The notes below the pieces were generated by a model. The model saw only the letters and a program-made list of their open reading frames with translations, was not told the origin of the DNA and searched no databases. A stretch of 64,000 nucleotides of DNA from Litoribacillus peritrichatus (lineage in GTDB: Bacteria > Pseudomonadota > Gammaproteobacteria > Pseudomonadales > Litoribrevibacteraceae), in assembly GCF_039537985.1 (NCBI RefSeq), contig NZ_BAABBN010000007.1, positions 248,001-312,000 of the forward strand, read 5' to 3'. Positions 25,652 to 34,340 of this stretch are shown here, in pieces (positions within the stretch are counted from its first letter, which is position 1; each line of letters begins with the position of its first letter). A program made the position numbers and the translations under genes.

Positions 25652-26113
25652 GCCTGCTCCTGCTTCATAATGCTGTTGTTTTATTATTGTTTTAAACGTT
25701 CTTTAACATAGTTCAAAAGTAGTAAGTCTTCAAATTAAAATTGATTCTATCTTTCTGTATTTAAAAGGATTTCTTGATCTTTTTGTCAGGTGTTTATTTC
25801 TGATGGCAAGCTGCTGGATGCCCTGAAATAGTGCAGTTCATTTATCTATAAACATAAACGGCAAGGCAGACATTTAAGGTGTGAAGCGTATTTGTGATTA
25901 CTGTGGATAACTCTGTTTATTAATGGGTTTATTTGGTGTTTTTCTTGTGGGTAACTCTGTTGAAAACAAATTTTATTGAGATCATTCTTTTTTATTAGTT
26001 GGCGCGTTAAATGCTAGTCAGGGAAAGAGTTTACACAGTTATGATGCAAATCAGTGGTTCCAAAGTGATTTTCAGAGATCATGGCTTCGCATTTCTTAAA
26101 AGAGGGTACGTCA
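25652..26113. promoter_or_regulatory. Divergent luxP / PilJ-like promoter region with paired 16-bp repeats
   Basis: This 462-bp AT-rich gap has no supported gene. TGTGGATAACTCTGTT (25902-25917) is repeated at 25946-25961 with one change (TGTGGGTAACTCTGTT). The copies are 44 bp apart, about four helical turns, and point the same way. The first copy includes a DnaA-box-like TGTGGATAA. They are candidate operators for either gene. Confidence 0.5.
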
Positions 26114-26914
26114 GTGAAATTATTTATCAGGCTTGTGATTTTAAGTTTAATTCCCCTGTTAACACCGAATTACAGCTGGGGCATGACGGATGCAGAGGCG
26201 ATCAATAAGTCGGGGCGACAGCGTATGTTGTCTCAGCGAATGATGAAGAGTTATTTGATGGTGGGCGCTGACGTAAAAGTGGATGTGGCGATAAAGCAGC
26301 TGGATGCCAGTGTGGCTCTGTTTGAAGAGCAGCTCTTAGAACTGAGAGATTACGCGCCAACGTCTGCGGTGAATAAACAACTGGATAAGGTGGAGTCGCT
26401 GTGGCAAATCCACAGAGCGAAAATTATTTCGACGCCGAATAAAGATATGGCTGCTGAATTGATGGCTGAGAATTTATCTTTATTGAAAGCATGCGATGAT
26501 GTGGTGAAGGCCATTGCTAAATACGCGAAAATTGACAGCGCTCAGCTGGTTGATATGTCTGGTAGACAACGGATGTTGTCTCAGAAAATAGCCAAGGCTT
26601 ACATGGCGTTGTACTGGAAAGTGAGCTCTGAGGTACTGGAACAAGAGTTTACGCAGGCGGTTAAGTTATTTGATGAGTCGTTAACAACCCTGAATGACTA
26701 CTCTCGCAATACGGATGCGTTGTTAAAGTCATTGCGTAAGGTAAACAACCAGTGGAAGTTCTCTCAGTCCGGTTTTAAATTGGGCGACGACGGCCGGTAT
26801 GTACCGACCGTGATTGCGGTGACGACCGAGTCGATTCTGAAAAAGATGGATCAGATCACCAAGCAATACGAGCAATTGATGATCACACAAAGCCGACAAG
26901 TGGCAGCGAATTAG
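26114..26914 (+). CDS. Periplasmic protein with two PilJ-type sensor motifs
   Basis: GTG 26114 with GAGGG upstream starts MKLFIRLVILSLIPLLTPNY, a good signal peptide; the ATG at 26081 has no ribosome site and spoils it. The 266-aa product has two copies of the SGRQRMLSQ motif (33-41 and 149-157) of the PilJ/NarX-type N-terminal sensor domain, each at the head of a four-helix bundle. No kinase, HAMP or methyl-accepting part follows, so it is a free periplasmic sensor half. It is divergent from luxP and shares its promoter region, suggesting it may present a ligand to a membrane partner. Ligand unknown. Confidence 0.75.
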   Translation: MKLFIRLVILSLIPLLTPNYSWGMTDAEAINKSGRQRMLSQRMMKSYLMVGADVKVDVAIKQLDASVALFEEQLLELRDYAPTSAVNKQLDKVESLWQIHRAKIISTPNKDMAAELMAENLSLLKACDDVVKAIAKYAKIDSAQLVDMSGRQRMLSQKIAKAYMALYWKVSSEVLEQEFTQAVKLFDESLTTLNDYSRNTDALLKSLRKVNNQWKFSQSGFKLGDDGRYVPTVIAVTTESILKKMDQITKQYEQLMITQSRQVAAN

Positions 26915-26971
26915 CGGGCAACAAATTAAGCGAGTGCGTTGGTTGCCTGAAATTCATTTATAATGACTTGT

Positions 26972-27196
26972 ATGCAACAACCCATCATCGGATACCATCA
27001 AGACGAACAGGGTGACTGGGTTGCCGAATTGGCTTGTTTCCACGGTCAACATGTTCGTCATCAGCCTCCGTTCATTAACCGCCCTTGGGTCGTGAATGAG
27101 GCGGGGCGTCAAAGCATGTTAGGGCACAGGTTGAACTGTGTTCGTTGCGATCGGCGAGAGCCGGTGAATGAGTCGATTGCCCGAAAGCACCTCTAG
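26972..27196 (+). CDS. DUF3565 domain protein
   Basis: The 74-aa product (start MQQPIIGYHQDEQGDW; ATG at 26963 is an alternative) has the DUF3565 pattern HQDEQGDWVAELACFHGQH, then VRHQPPF, RPWV and a C-terminal CVRCDRREP. The Cys and His residues suggest a small metal-binding protein of unknown role. No clear ribosome site is visible before either ATG. The stop codon TAG is provided by the outer edge of palindromic repeat copy 2, which suggests that the repeat landed at or truncated the original 3' end. Confidence 0.7.
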   Translation: MQQPIIGYHQDEQGDWVAELACFHGQHVRHQPPFINRPWVVNEAGRQSMLGHRLNCVRCDRREPVNESIARKHL

Positions 27197-27356
27197 CAGG
27201 TTGTTGATTTTCTATCTGTGTTGCCCTAACGGCGTTAAAATCAGGCTCAAAATGCTCATTTATGAACATAATACCCAAGGGGCACACTGACTCCGCTTTT
27301 TCGTCTGATTTTGCCTTGTTAGTCCTGCCTCGATAACGAAATCAACAGCCTGCTAG
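27193..27356. repeat. Intergenic palindromic repeat, copy 2
   Basis: This 164-bp element begins CTAGCAGGTTGTTGATTTTC and ends ATCAACAGCCTGCTAG, a perfect terminal inverted CTAGCAGG / CCTGCTAG. The arms match copy 1 (4600-4741) almost base for base, including TAACGGCGTTAAAATCAGGC on the left and CGTCTGATTTTGCC on the right. The centre holds an extra 20-odd bases (AATACCCAAGGGGCACACTG). It overlaps the DUF3565 stop codon. Confidence 0.8.
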
Positions 27357-27361
27357 CTAGG

Positions 27362-27410
27362 TCTGTAAAAAACCGTCTGTAAAAATCTTCTGTAAATAGC
27401 CTTCTGTAAA
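27362..27410 (+). repeat. Four TCTGTAAA direct repeats before TonB receptor gene
   Basis: TCTGTAAA occurs at 27362, 27376, 27389 and 27403, spaced 14, 13 and 14 bp, and ends 46 bp before the receptor start. This regular spacing could be a regulator-binding array or local duplication. Confidence 0.6.
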
Positions 27411-27455
27411 TTTCTACTATAGTGAAGTGACGTTAACGAAAATAGACGGCTCATT

Positions 27456-29537
27456 ATGGGATTGTTTATTTTGAAGGCTTGCCTGGTCGCCTTTTTGATT
27501 TTCAACACGGCTTGGTTACATGGCGATGAACTGGACTTCGATCAGTTGTTGGAGGCTGATTTCGAAGAGCTGATGAATATTTCGGTGGTGACTCCGGGGC
27601 GTCGAGCTCAGCGGTTGTCCCGGGTGACCGTATCCACCTCCGTATTAACCCAGCAGCAAATTCGACAGAGTGGTGTCACCAGTTTACCCGAAGCATTAAG
27701 ACTGATGCCCGGAGTGATCGTTCGGGAAATGGCTAGCGGTCATTATGATGTGCATATCCGTGGGTTGGACAGTGTTCCACCCAATAAAGGTTATCCGGAT
27801 ATGTTCAACAAATCGGCGTTGGTCATGATTGATCACAGGCCGGTTTATAATTACTTCAATGGTGCTGTGATTTGGCAAGAATTGCCTATTGAGTTGCATG
27901 ATCTTGCCCGAATTGAGTTGGTGCGGGGGTCATCCGGTTCTTTGTACGGCGCAAACGCCGCTTCCGGTGTGATTCACTTCATTACTCAGGATGCGTTTGA
28001 GGAAGCCAACCATGTCAGTGTTGCCCGGGGTGAAAATCACAGTGAAGATTTACGGGCGCGATTTTCTTCTAAGTTGAGCGATACGGCGGCTTTTTCCGGG
28101 TCATTTCATCGCAGCCAACGGGATCGAAGTGACGATCAATATTACAGTTTTGATGCCTTGGGTTACCGGCCTTTGGCATCGGTGAATTCATTAGTGACCG
28201 ACCTACCCCTTACCGAGCTGGATAAGCGTTATCCTGATCAGCGCTTATCCCTTGATAAACAAGGACTGAATCTTTTTTTGGATATGACGCCCGCTGCGGG
28301 TCAATCGTTAAGGTTGTCAGCAGGCCTTGCTCATTCGAGCTACCAGTCAGTTTTTCACGACAGCAGAGCAACGCCTTTGGGCAGTTATAAAAGTCAGCAT
28401 CAGTATTTGAGTGCGGTCTACGACAGCCAGGCACTGCATTGGGCTGGTAGTGTGAAGCAGGGTGAATTGGTGGCGTTATCGGTTATGGGGTTTGATTTTG
28501 ACTATCAGGTGTACGACACAACGTTGGAGCATAAAACCTGGTCAGATGGCACCTCGTCTTTGACGCTGGGTGGCGCGCTGAGTGGCACAGAGTATAAATC
28601 CGGCTTCTTAGGGCATAATGGTAAAGCAGATCAGTTTAACAGCGCGCTGTTCAGCCAACTGCATCATCAGTTGAATTCGAAACTGCGTGTAACAGCGGCC
28701 GTTCGAGGTGATTATTTTGAAACGCCGAACGATGTTTTCTGGTCCTTTTCAGGGGGAATGAATTATCAAATAAGTGATGATCTGAATGGTCGGGCTTATT
28801 TGGGCCGAGCCTATCAAAGCCCGTTTTTTATTGAAACGAATGTGAATGCCGATGTCATGCCGAGCAGCAATCGCAGACTAAAATTTCAGGGCAATGACAA
28901 TATGGCGCTGACCACTATCGAAAGCGGTGAAGTCGGTTTTCGGTATCGTATTCGGGAAGGTCACAATCTGGACTGGGAGTTGTTTGTTATGCAAGCAGAC
29001 TCCTATCCGGATATTGAGACCGACATCTCCGTAGACAATGGTGTGGTCGTGACCGACTCAAAGTTTGAGACGCTCAGGTTGAAGGCCAGGATCATCGGCA
29101 GTACTTTGTCCTGGCAATCGTCCTGGAGTTCGCAGGTTTCCAGCCACGTTTATGTCACTGCACAAAACACGGACTTGAACGATGCCCCTACGTTTACGGG
29201 AACGCTGGAAGACCGGCATCACAAAGGTACCCCGACTTATTATGGCGGTGTGGTTGTTAATTACCGGCCTACGGCCGTTTGGAACTGGAATGTAAATGCT
29301 TACTATCTGGATGAGCAAGCGTTTGATTACCGTATGTTGGACGAGCGAACCTTGGACGATTCGGTCTACCAAGAAGACAGTCGTTGGATCTTAAACACGA
29401 AGCTGAGCTATCAATTTCATCGCGTGGGCAGCGTGTTCATCAATGGTCGAAATCTGGTGAATAGCCGCCAGCCACAGTTGCAGTACATGGATCGTTTGGA
29501 CAGTCTGTGGATGGCAGGCGTCGAGCTTGACTTCTAG
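27456..29537 (+). CDS. TonB-dependent outer-membrane receptor
   Basis: The 693-aa protein has a signal peptide (MGLFILKACLVAFLIFNTAW) and then a short N-terminal acidic stretch. The plug domain carries SVLTQQQIRQSGVTSLPEAL, LMPGVIV and IELVRGSSGSLYGANAASGV, and a beta-barrel ends in SLWMAGVELDF, with the terminal Phe expected of barrel proteins. It would import a siderophore, haem, cobalamin or other bulky ligand using TonB energy. No Fur box, transporter or biosynthesis gene is nearby to fix the substrate. Unlike many receptors it has LMNISVVTPGRRAQ near the TonB box position, typical of the cirA/btuB-like subgroup. Confidence 0.85.
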   Translation: MGLFILKACLVAFLIFNTAWLHGDELDFDQLLEADFEELMNISVVTPGRRAQRLSRVTVSTSVLTQQQIRQSGVTSLPEALRLMPGVIVREMASGHYDVHIRGLDSVPPNKGYPDMFNKSALVMIDHRPVYNYFNGAVIWQELPIELHDLARIELVRGSSGSLYGANAASGVIHFITQDAFEEANHVSVARGENHSEDLRARFSSKLSDTAAFSGSFHRSQRDRSDDQYYSFDALGYRPLASVNSLVTDLPLTELDKRYPDQRLSLDKQGLNLFLDMTPAAGQSLRLSAGLAHSSYQSVFHDSRATPLGSYKSQHQYLSAVYDSQALHWAGSVKQGELVALSVMGFDFDYQVYDTTLEHKTWSDGTSSLTLGGALSGTEYKSGFLGHNGKADQFNSALFSQLHHQLNSKLRVTAAVRGDYFETPNDVFWSFSGGMNYQISDDLNGRAYLGRAYQSPFFIETNVNADVMPSSNRRLKFQGNDNMALTTIESGEVGFRYRIREGHNLDWELFVMQADSYPDIETDISVDNGVVVTDSKFETLRLKARIIGSTLSWQSSWSSQVSSHVYVTAQNTDLNDAPTFTGTLEDRHHKGTPTYYGGVVVNYRPTAVWNWNVNAYYLDEQAFDYRMLDERTLDDSVYQEDSRWILNTKLSYQFHRVGSVFINGRNLVNSRQPQLQYMDRLDSLWMAGVELDF

Positions 29538-29591
29538 GGAGCCTCTAGCACCCGCAGAGATAGAGCGGACTTGTTCAGAAGCTCCCTAGCG

Positions 29592-30275
29592 TTAGCCGAC
29601 CGTGAGTGCCAGTAATAAACTGAGGTCTGCGTAAGACCAGCCGGACTCTTCCCGCCATTGATTAAATTTTTCCTGGACGGCCAGTAAATCGCGTTGGGCG
29701 GTGGGTTTCTTATCGATGATCTTTCGAGCAATGAGCGCGGTTACTACGTCATTGGTGAACATGAAGGTATCTCTGCCCGTCATTCTTAATACATAGGCGC
29801 CGGACACGCCACCTAACTGAGAGCCGTGTTTTTTCAGATAGGCCCATAATCCGATGACGTCATTTTCCGGCCATTGCCGGATGAATTGAGCAAAACTGCC
29901 GTGCTCTTCAGAGGCGTGAAGGATCATGCCTGCATTGATTCGAATGGCTTTAATTTTGCCCAAATGACGGATCAAGTCGGTGTTCTGCATGTGTTCTGCA
30001 ATGGCATCGTCACTGAGGTGTGCGTTGCCAAGGATATTAAAGTTGTGAAAGGCTTTTTCAAACGCCGGCCATTTGGCGTCCACCAAGCTGTGTTTTAATC
30101 CGGCCCGGAAGATGCGCAGGCTGATGGTGGATAAATAGCGGTCATCCGTGATGTTATTGATGTCCGAAATGGTGTGTGGCTGATACGAATATCGGCCTTT
30201 GATCAGTGCTTTCAGGTTGGCTTCGGAGCCCTTTTGCTCAATGGCGTTTTGGTAAATGCTATTAAAACTGGTCAT
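29592..30275 (-). CDS. DNA-3-methyladenine glycosylase I-like protein
   Basis: The 227-aa protein retains the order of motifs of the Tag family: KWPAFEKAFHNFN with the glutamate counterpart, LGKIKAIRINAGMIL, and AYLKKHGSQLGGVSGAYVLR. It would remove alkylated purines from DNA. It lacks the N-terminal Cys-Trp zinc segment of E. coli Tag, so it belongs to the divergent, zinc-less branch, and activity is less certain. AGGA lies 9 nt before the ATG. It is an isolated gene convergent with the TonB receptor. Confidence 0.65.
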   Translation of the reverse strand: MTSFNSIYQNAIEQKGSEANLKALIKGRYSYQPHTISDINNITDDRYLSTISLRIFRAGLKHSLVDAKWPAFEKAFHNFNILGNAHLSDDAIAEHMQNTDLIRHLGKIKAIRINAGMILHASEEHGSFAQFIRQWPENDVIGLWAYLKKHGSQLGGVSGAYVLRMTGRDTFMFTNDVVTALIARKIIDKKPTAQRDLLAVQEKFNQWREESGWSYADLSLLLALTVG

Positions 30276-30314
30276 GGGGATTCGTCCTGGAACTTACCAT
30301 ATGGCGATAAATTA

Positions 30315-30326
30315 GAGTAATTACTC
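30315..30326. promoter_or_regulatory. Perfect 12-bp palindrome in divergent region
   Basis: GAGTAATTACTC lies in the gap between the Tag-like gene and the GMC oxidoreductase gene, about 40 bp from the former's start. It is a possible dimeric regulator site; nothing else supports it. Confidence 0.35.
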
Positions 30327-30449
30327 AGTTTTTGATTGACGGCGTCCTGTGGTTCAAGAAATAATCAAATAATAACGATAATAGAATGCCTTCTAGAACA
30401 CTATAACGAAAGAAGGTTCCAAAAGATTTTACCGTGTGGGGAAAGAAGT

Positions 30450-32264
30450 ATGAACCAGCAACACTCAGAGACGATAAATACTCAATTTGATTATGATCAG
30501 GTGGTCATCGGTTCTGGTTTTGGTGGTTCGTGCAGTGCACTGCGCCTGACCGAAAAAGGTTACAAGGTACTCGTACTTGAGAAAGGGAAGCGCTGGCAGG
30601 ATCAGGATTTTCCCTCGTCCAACTGGAATTTCAAAAAATACCTGTGGGCACCTAAAATTGGTTTCACCGGCCCATGGCAGATGTCGTTTACCCGCAAAGT
30701 AGTGGCCATTCATGGGTCTGGTGTGGGTGGTGGCTCTCTGATTTACGCCAATACCCATTACATTCCTAATAAAACCATCTTTGAGTCGGAACAATGGACC
30801 CGAACCCGCAAAAACTGGTACGACGTATTGTTACCTTATTACGGGTTGGCTCAGCGAATGTTAGGCACCAGTGAAGGCCGTTACGAAGGGGTGGCGGATA
30901 AGCTGCTGAAAGAAGTTGCCCAGGATATGGGGCGGGAAGATACCTATGAGCTGGTGGATACCGGGGTCTATTACGAAGATCAATATCAAGCCGCCGACAA
31001 CAAAGCGGAACCGTATTTTTCCGGTGAAGGGCCTGAGCGAGCGGCCTGTAATTTATGCGCCCGGTGTATGGTGGGGTGCCCCAAAAATGCCAAGAATACG
31101 TTAGAAAAAAATTATCTGTATTTTGCAGAAAAAAATGGCGCTGAAATTCGCTCGGAATCACAGGTTACGCGGATTGAACCTTTGCCAGGTGAGAATGGAG
31201 AACGCGATGGCTCCGGTGGTTATGAATTAACAGTGAAAACATCCACCGGCTGGTTTGGTGAGACGTATCGCATTCGAACCAAAGGTGTGGTGCTTTCTGC
31301 TGGGGTGGTGGGGTCATTAAATTTATTGATGGCCAGCAAATACAAACAAGGTACTTTGACCAATATCTCGGATTTGATTGGTCGACAGGTGCGCACCAAC
31401 TCCGAAACCTTTTATTCGGTGGGTTTTGATACTAAAAATACATTCAAAGAAGCGGATATTTCAAAAGGTCTGGCGATTACTTCTTCTTTTAAGCCAGATG
31501 ACATTACCACCATCGAACCGGTTCGATTTAATAAAGGCTCGGATTCTGCCTGGCTCAGCTTTGGTATGGTACCTCTGACGGATGCAGGCGGGATTCCCCG
31601 GGGAATTCGCTTGTTGATCAATATGATTATGCAACCGTTGACCACCCTGAAACTGATTAACCCGGTAGGCAAAGCCAAGCGCAATAATGTGCTGATGATC
31701 ATGCAGAGTGCAGACAGTTACGTGCATGCAAAATGGAAGAGAGCCTGGACTAAGCTGTTTCGAAAGCGTTTAACCATTGAACAGGAAGCGGGCGACCAAA
31801 AGCTGACCACTTATTTTGACGTTGGCCAAAAGGTGGCTCGGAAATACGCCGAAAAATCCCAGGGTGAAGTGGGTAATGTGGCGCTGGATATTTTGGTCAA
31901 TACGCCGGTCACTGCTCATATCATGGGTGGTGTACCGATAGGCAAAAGTGCTAAAGACGGCGTGGTCAATGAGTCCGGAGAAGTGTTTGGTTATCAGGGG
32001 CTGCGTGTGCTGGACGGTTCCGTCATTCCGGGGAACTTAGCGGTGAATCCTTCGTTAACCATTTTAGCACTGAGCGAGTTTGCAATGTCGCATGTTCCAG
32101 AGAAAGAAGGTTGTGAGCATAAGGCGCACGTACAGTTTTCCAAGCCGTTACCGGGCATGGTGTCTGCCCTGGACGGCGAAGGAGACTTGCTGGCTGAAGC
32201 CATTAAGCGTTCACAGGCTGCGGAGGATGCAAACGTTATTCATATTTCCTCCGGAACGAACTAA
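30450..32264 (+). CDS. GMC-family oxidoreductase (cholesterol-oxidase-like)
   Basis: ATG 30450 with GGGGAAAGAAG is the start; the longer frame from 30336 is spurious. The 604-aa protein has an N-terminal FAD motif (GSGFGGS, 21-27), GSGVGGGSLIYA, and a C-terminal GMC segment (LRVLDGSVIPGNLAVNPSLT). A cysteine cluster C200-x2-C-x2-C-x3-C210 followed by P looks like a ferredoxin motif, as in bacterial cholesterol-oxidase-like GMC enzymes. No signal peptide is visible. It probably oxidises a sterol, long-chain alcohol or similar lipid with FAD. It is convergent with the FMN reductase, 4 nt apart. Confidence 0.85.
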   Translation: MNQQHSETINTQFDYDQVVIGSGFGGSCSALRLTEKGYKVLVLEKGKRWQDQDFPSSNWNFKKYLWAPKIGFTGPWQMSFTRKVVAIHGSGVGGGSLIYANTHYIPNKTIFESEQWTRTRKNWYDVLLPYYGLAQRMLGTSEGRYEGVADKLLKEVAQDMGREDTYELVDTGVYYEDQYQAADNKAEPYFSGEGPERAACNLCARCMVGCPKNAKNTLEKNYLYFAEKNGAEIRSESQVTRIEPLPGENGERDGSGGYELTVKTSTGWFGETYRIRTKGVVLSAGVVGSLNLLMASKYKQGTLTNISDLIGRQVRTNSETFYSVGFDTKNTFKEADISKGLAITSSFKPDDITTIEPVRFNKGSDSAWLSFGMVPLTDAGGIPRGIRLLINMIMQPLTTLKLINPVGKAKRNNVLMIMQSADSYVHAKWKRAWTKLFRKRLTIEQEAGDQKLTTYFDVGQKVARKYAEKSQGEVGNVALDILVNTPVTAHIMGGVPIGKSAKDGVVNESGEVFGYQGLRVLDGSVIPGNLAVNPSLTILALSEFAMSHVPEKEGCEHKAHVQFSKPLPGMVSALDGEGDLLAEAIKRSQAAEDANVIHISSGTN

Positions 32265-32268
32265 GCCG

Positions 32269-32835
32269 TTACCTTTGTAAGTGCGCGGCTAAATTCGACC
32301 CTAACCTTAAAATACTTTGTTGTTGGGCGGGGTCGATGAGCTGACCGTGTTCGTCAAACGCTTTGAATGCCTGAGCAATGGCCTGTTGTTCTGGCAATAC
32401 CAGAATTCCGAGGTTTGCTAACAACATCCTTAAGAAAACCAGTCCTCTAAGCCCTCCCAGACCGCCTGGTGAGGCCGACATAATACAGGCTGACTTTCCT
32501 TGGTAAGCGACGAGCGGCGGCTCGTTGTCTTCCGTGGCACGAGAGGCCCAGTCAATGACGTTTTTGAGGAGCGGGCTGAAGGCGCTGTTGTACTCTGGTG
32601 AGGCAATCAACAAGCCGTCGTGCTCCATCAGCAATTTTTTAAATTGTTTGGCGGGCTCTGGTACGCCTTGACTGGCCTCTAAATCCTGATTAAAAATCGG
32701 CATCGGATAATCGGCCAAATCGACGACGGACACCTCTGCGCCAGCCTGTTTGGCGCCTTCGGCGGCGATCTTGACGAGCTTTGAATTCACTGAATCTGTG
32801 CGAGTACTGCCAGAAAATGCCAGTATTTTTGTCAT
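32269..32835 (-). CDS. NADPH-dependent FMN reductase
   Basis: The 188-aa flavodoxin-fold protein starts MTKILAFSGSTRTDSVNSKL, the phosphate-binding loop for FMN, and has LLIASPEYNSAFSPLLKNVID and the SASPGGLGGLRG loop of the NADPH_dep_FMN_red family. Such enzymes reduce quinones, chromate, azo dyes or free FMN. AAGGAAAAGATC precedes the ATG. It is a single gene that ends 4 nt from the GMC oxidoreductase on the other strand; no functional link is implied. Confidence 0.85.
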   Translation of the reverse strand: MTKILAFSGSTRTDSVNSKLVKIAAEGAKQAGAEVSVVDLADYPMPIFNQDLEASQGVPEPAKQFKKLLMEHDGLLIASPEYNSAFSPLLKNVIDWASRATEDNEPPLVAYQGKSACIMSASPGGLGGLRGLVFLRMLLANLGILVLPEQQAIAQAFKAFDEHGQLIDPAQQQSILRLGSNLAAHLQR

Positions 32836-32944
32836 GATCTTTTCCTTAGTCGTATTGACGTTGTGTGTTGTCTACCGGATGCTGAGAAACGGATGAGTGA
32901 CAGAACTAGTATAATCAAAGGATGTCCAACGGAAGGAGAAAGTT

Positions 32945-33361
32945 ATGAACTGGAGATTAAAGGTGTTTCGGAGTAAAAAATTATTTGGTTGGGCGCTGTT
33001 GCTGACCCTGTCTCAAGGATTCATTGTTCAGGGCGTGTATGCCGGCTCAAAGGATTATCAAGAACTAAGCGTTCAGGAGATCAGAGCGCTGAAAGACCGG
33101 CAGGCAGCGATGCAGAATGCATTAGTCACTTCGGATGATTCCGCATCACCGTGTGTGTTTATTAACTCCACCAAATTACGACGTATGATCATTAAAAACG
33201 ACATTGAAAAAGGCATGATGGCGTCGGACGTGATTAAAGCGAGAGGTAAGCCTGCGGTCGTGAACCGTGATTCTGGCGGGATGGAACAATGGGTGTATCA
33301 GTATTCTGATTCCTCCCTGTATTTGTATTTCAGAGACGGCTGTTTGGCGTCCTGGAATTAA
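32945..33361 (+). CDS. Exported protein with BamE/SmpA-like C-terminus
   Basis: The 138-aa protein has a signal peptide (VFRSKKLFGWALLLTLSQGF). The C-terminal half, from about residue 80, reads IEKGMMASDVIKARGKPAVV followed by QWVYQYSDSSLYLYFRDG, the beta-alpha-alpha-beta pattern of SmpA/OmlA domains. No lipobox cysteine is present, so it is likely soluble in the periplasm. AAGGAGAAAG is just upstream of the ATG. Unlike BamE it has a predicted coiled segment (YQELSVQEIRALKDRQAA) before the domain. Role unknown. Confidence 0.65.
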   Translation: MNWRLKVFRSKKLFGWALLLTLSQGFIVQGVYAGSKDYQELSVQEIRALKDRQAAMQNALVTSDDSASPCVFINSTKLRRMIIKNDIEKGMMASDVIKARGKPAVVNRDSGGMEQWVYQYSDSSLYLYFRDGCLASWN

Positions 33362-33498
33362 TTCTTTTTCATGCCTGACCTGGGGTTGCATGGTCTTTTG
33401 ATGATGCTATCAACTATAAAGCACTGTTTGGCTAAAAGGTTGCTACTCTTTATGGAGACTTGTTCAGAATAAAAGTTGTATTCCTAAGGGGTGGGTGC

Positions 33499-34293
33499 TT
33501 GAGGACTTTGCTACCTATTTTTCTTGCTGTTTTGGGGTTGGCTCAATTTTCGGTTGTACATGGATCGGCAGATCCGGTTACTTCCATAGAGGTCTTATGC
33601 GAAGACTGGGAAGGTTATACCAATAAAGACGGAAGTGGTGTTTATTGGGAAGTGGTCAAAGAAGTTTATGAGCCAATAGGTATCAGAGTAAATACGAGAA
33701 TAGTCCCTTGGAAACGTGCGCTGTTAGCGGTGGCAGAAAAAAAAGCAGACGCTGTTTTAGGGGCCTATTACTCACAAGAAAAAGATGGAAAAGAGTTCCT
33801 TTACCCTGAATGGCATATAAGTGTAGAGGACCCTGTGATGATTGTTTTCAAAAAGGATCGTCTGCCAAATTGGGCCAAAGAGGGAATTCAAACACTAGAA
33901 CATACAAGTTTGGCCTGGATCAGTGGATACGACTTCGACCAATCGTTCTTGAAGGACTTTTCTGTGAACAGTTTTGAGATAAGGAACGTCAAGCAGGGAT
34001 TATCAATGGTAAATCATGGTCGGGTAGATGGGCTATTGGACTATGAATCCGGGATCAGAAAAGCGGCTCATGAACTTGAGATTTCTTTAGTAAAAGATTT
34101 TGAAATGAAAGTTGTTAAGTTAGGGAGCAAGCTTTATTTGGCTTACTCTAATACGGCCAGATCAGAAGAGCTGCTTACAATTTTTGATAGCAGAATGGCG
34201 CAACTGGTCGAGTCTGGTGCTATTGAAAGAATTTATCGTAAATGGATGTTAGCAAAAGAAAAGTTCGGCAAAGAAAGATACCGAGGCAAATAA
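33499..34293 (+). CDS. Periplasmic solute-binding protein, SBP_bac_3 type
   Basis: TTG 33499 with AAGGGGTGGG upstream starts MRTLLPIFLAVLGLAQFSVV, a clean signal peptide; the TTG at 33460 is too close to its GGAG. The 264-aa product has EVLCEDWEGYTNKDGSGVYW, IVPWKRALLAVAEKKADAVL and a C-terminal ERIYRKWM, all typical of family-3 binding proteins. It is another orphan without permease genes and a paralogue in type of the protein at 13249 (both have an IxVxxxxVPWxRA-like stretch). The codon use is more AT-rich than its neighbours. Ligand unknown. Confidence 0.75.
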   Translation: MRTLLPIFLAVLGLAQFSVVHGSADPVTSIEVLCEDWEGYTNKDGSGVYWEVVKEVYEPIGIRVNTRIVPWKRALLAVAEKKADAVLGAYYSQEKDGKEFLYPEWHISVEDPVMIVFKKDRLPNWAKEGIQTLEHTSLAWISGYDFDQSFLKDFSVNSFEIRNVKQGLSMVNHGRVDGLLDYESGIRKAAHELEISLVKDFEMKVVKLGSKLYLAYSNTARSEELLTIFDSRMAQLVESGAIERIYRKWMLAKEKFGKERYRGK

Positions 34294-34340
34294 CCTTTTC
34301 AAGTTTATTAGCTGACACGGTGTTTTGAACACTCTCATTT

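Noticed and set aside
30766..31161. 131-aa minus-strand open frame
   Set aside because: Shadow of the GMC oxidoreductase; rich in Arg/Pro/Tyr with no domain.
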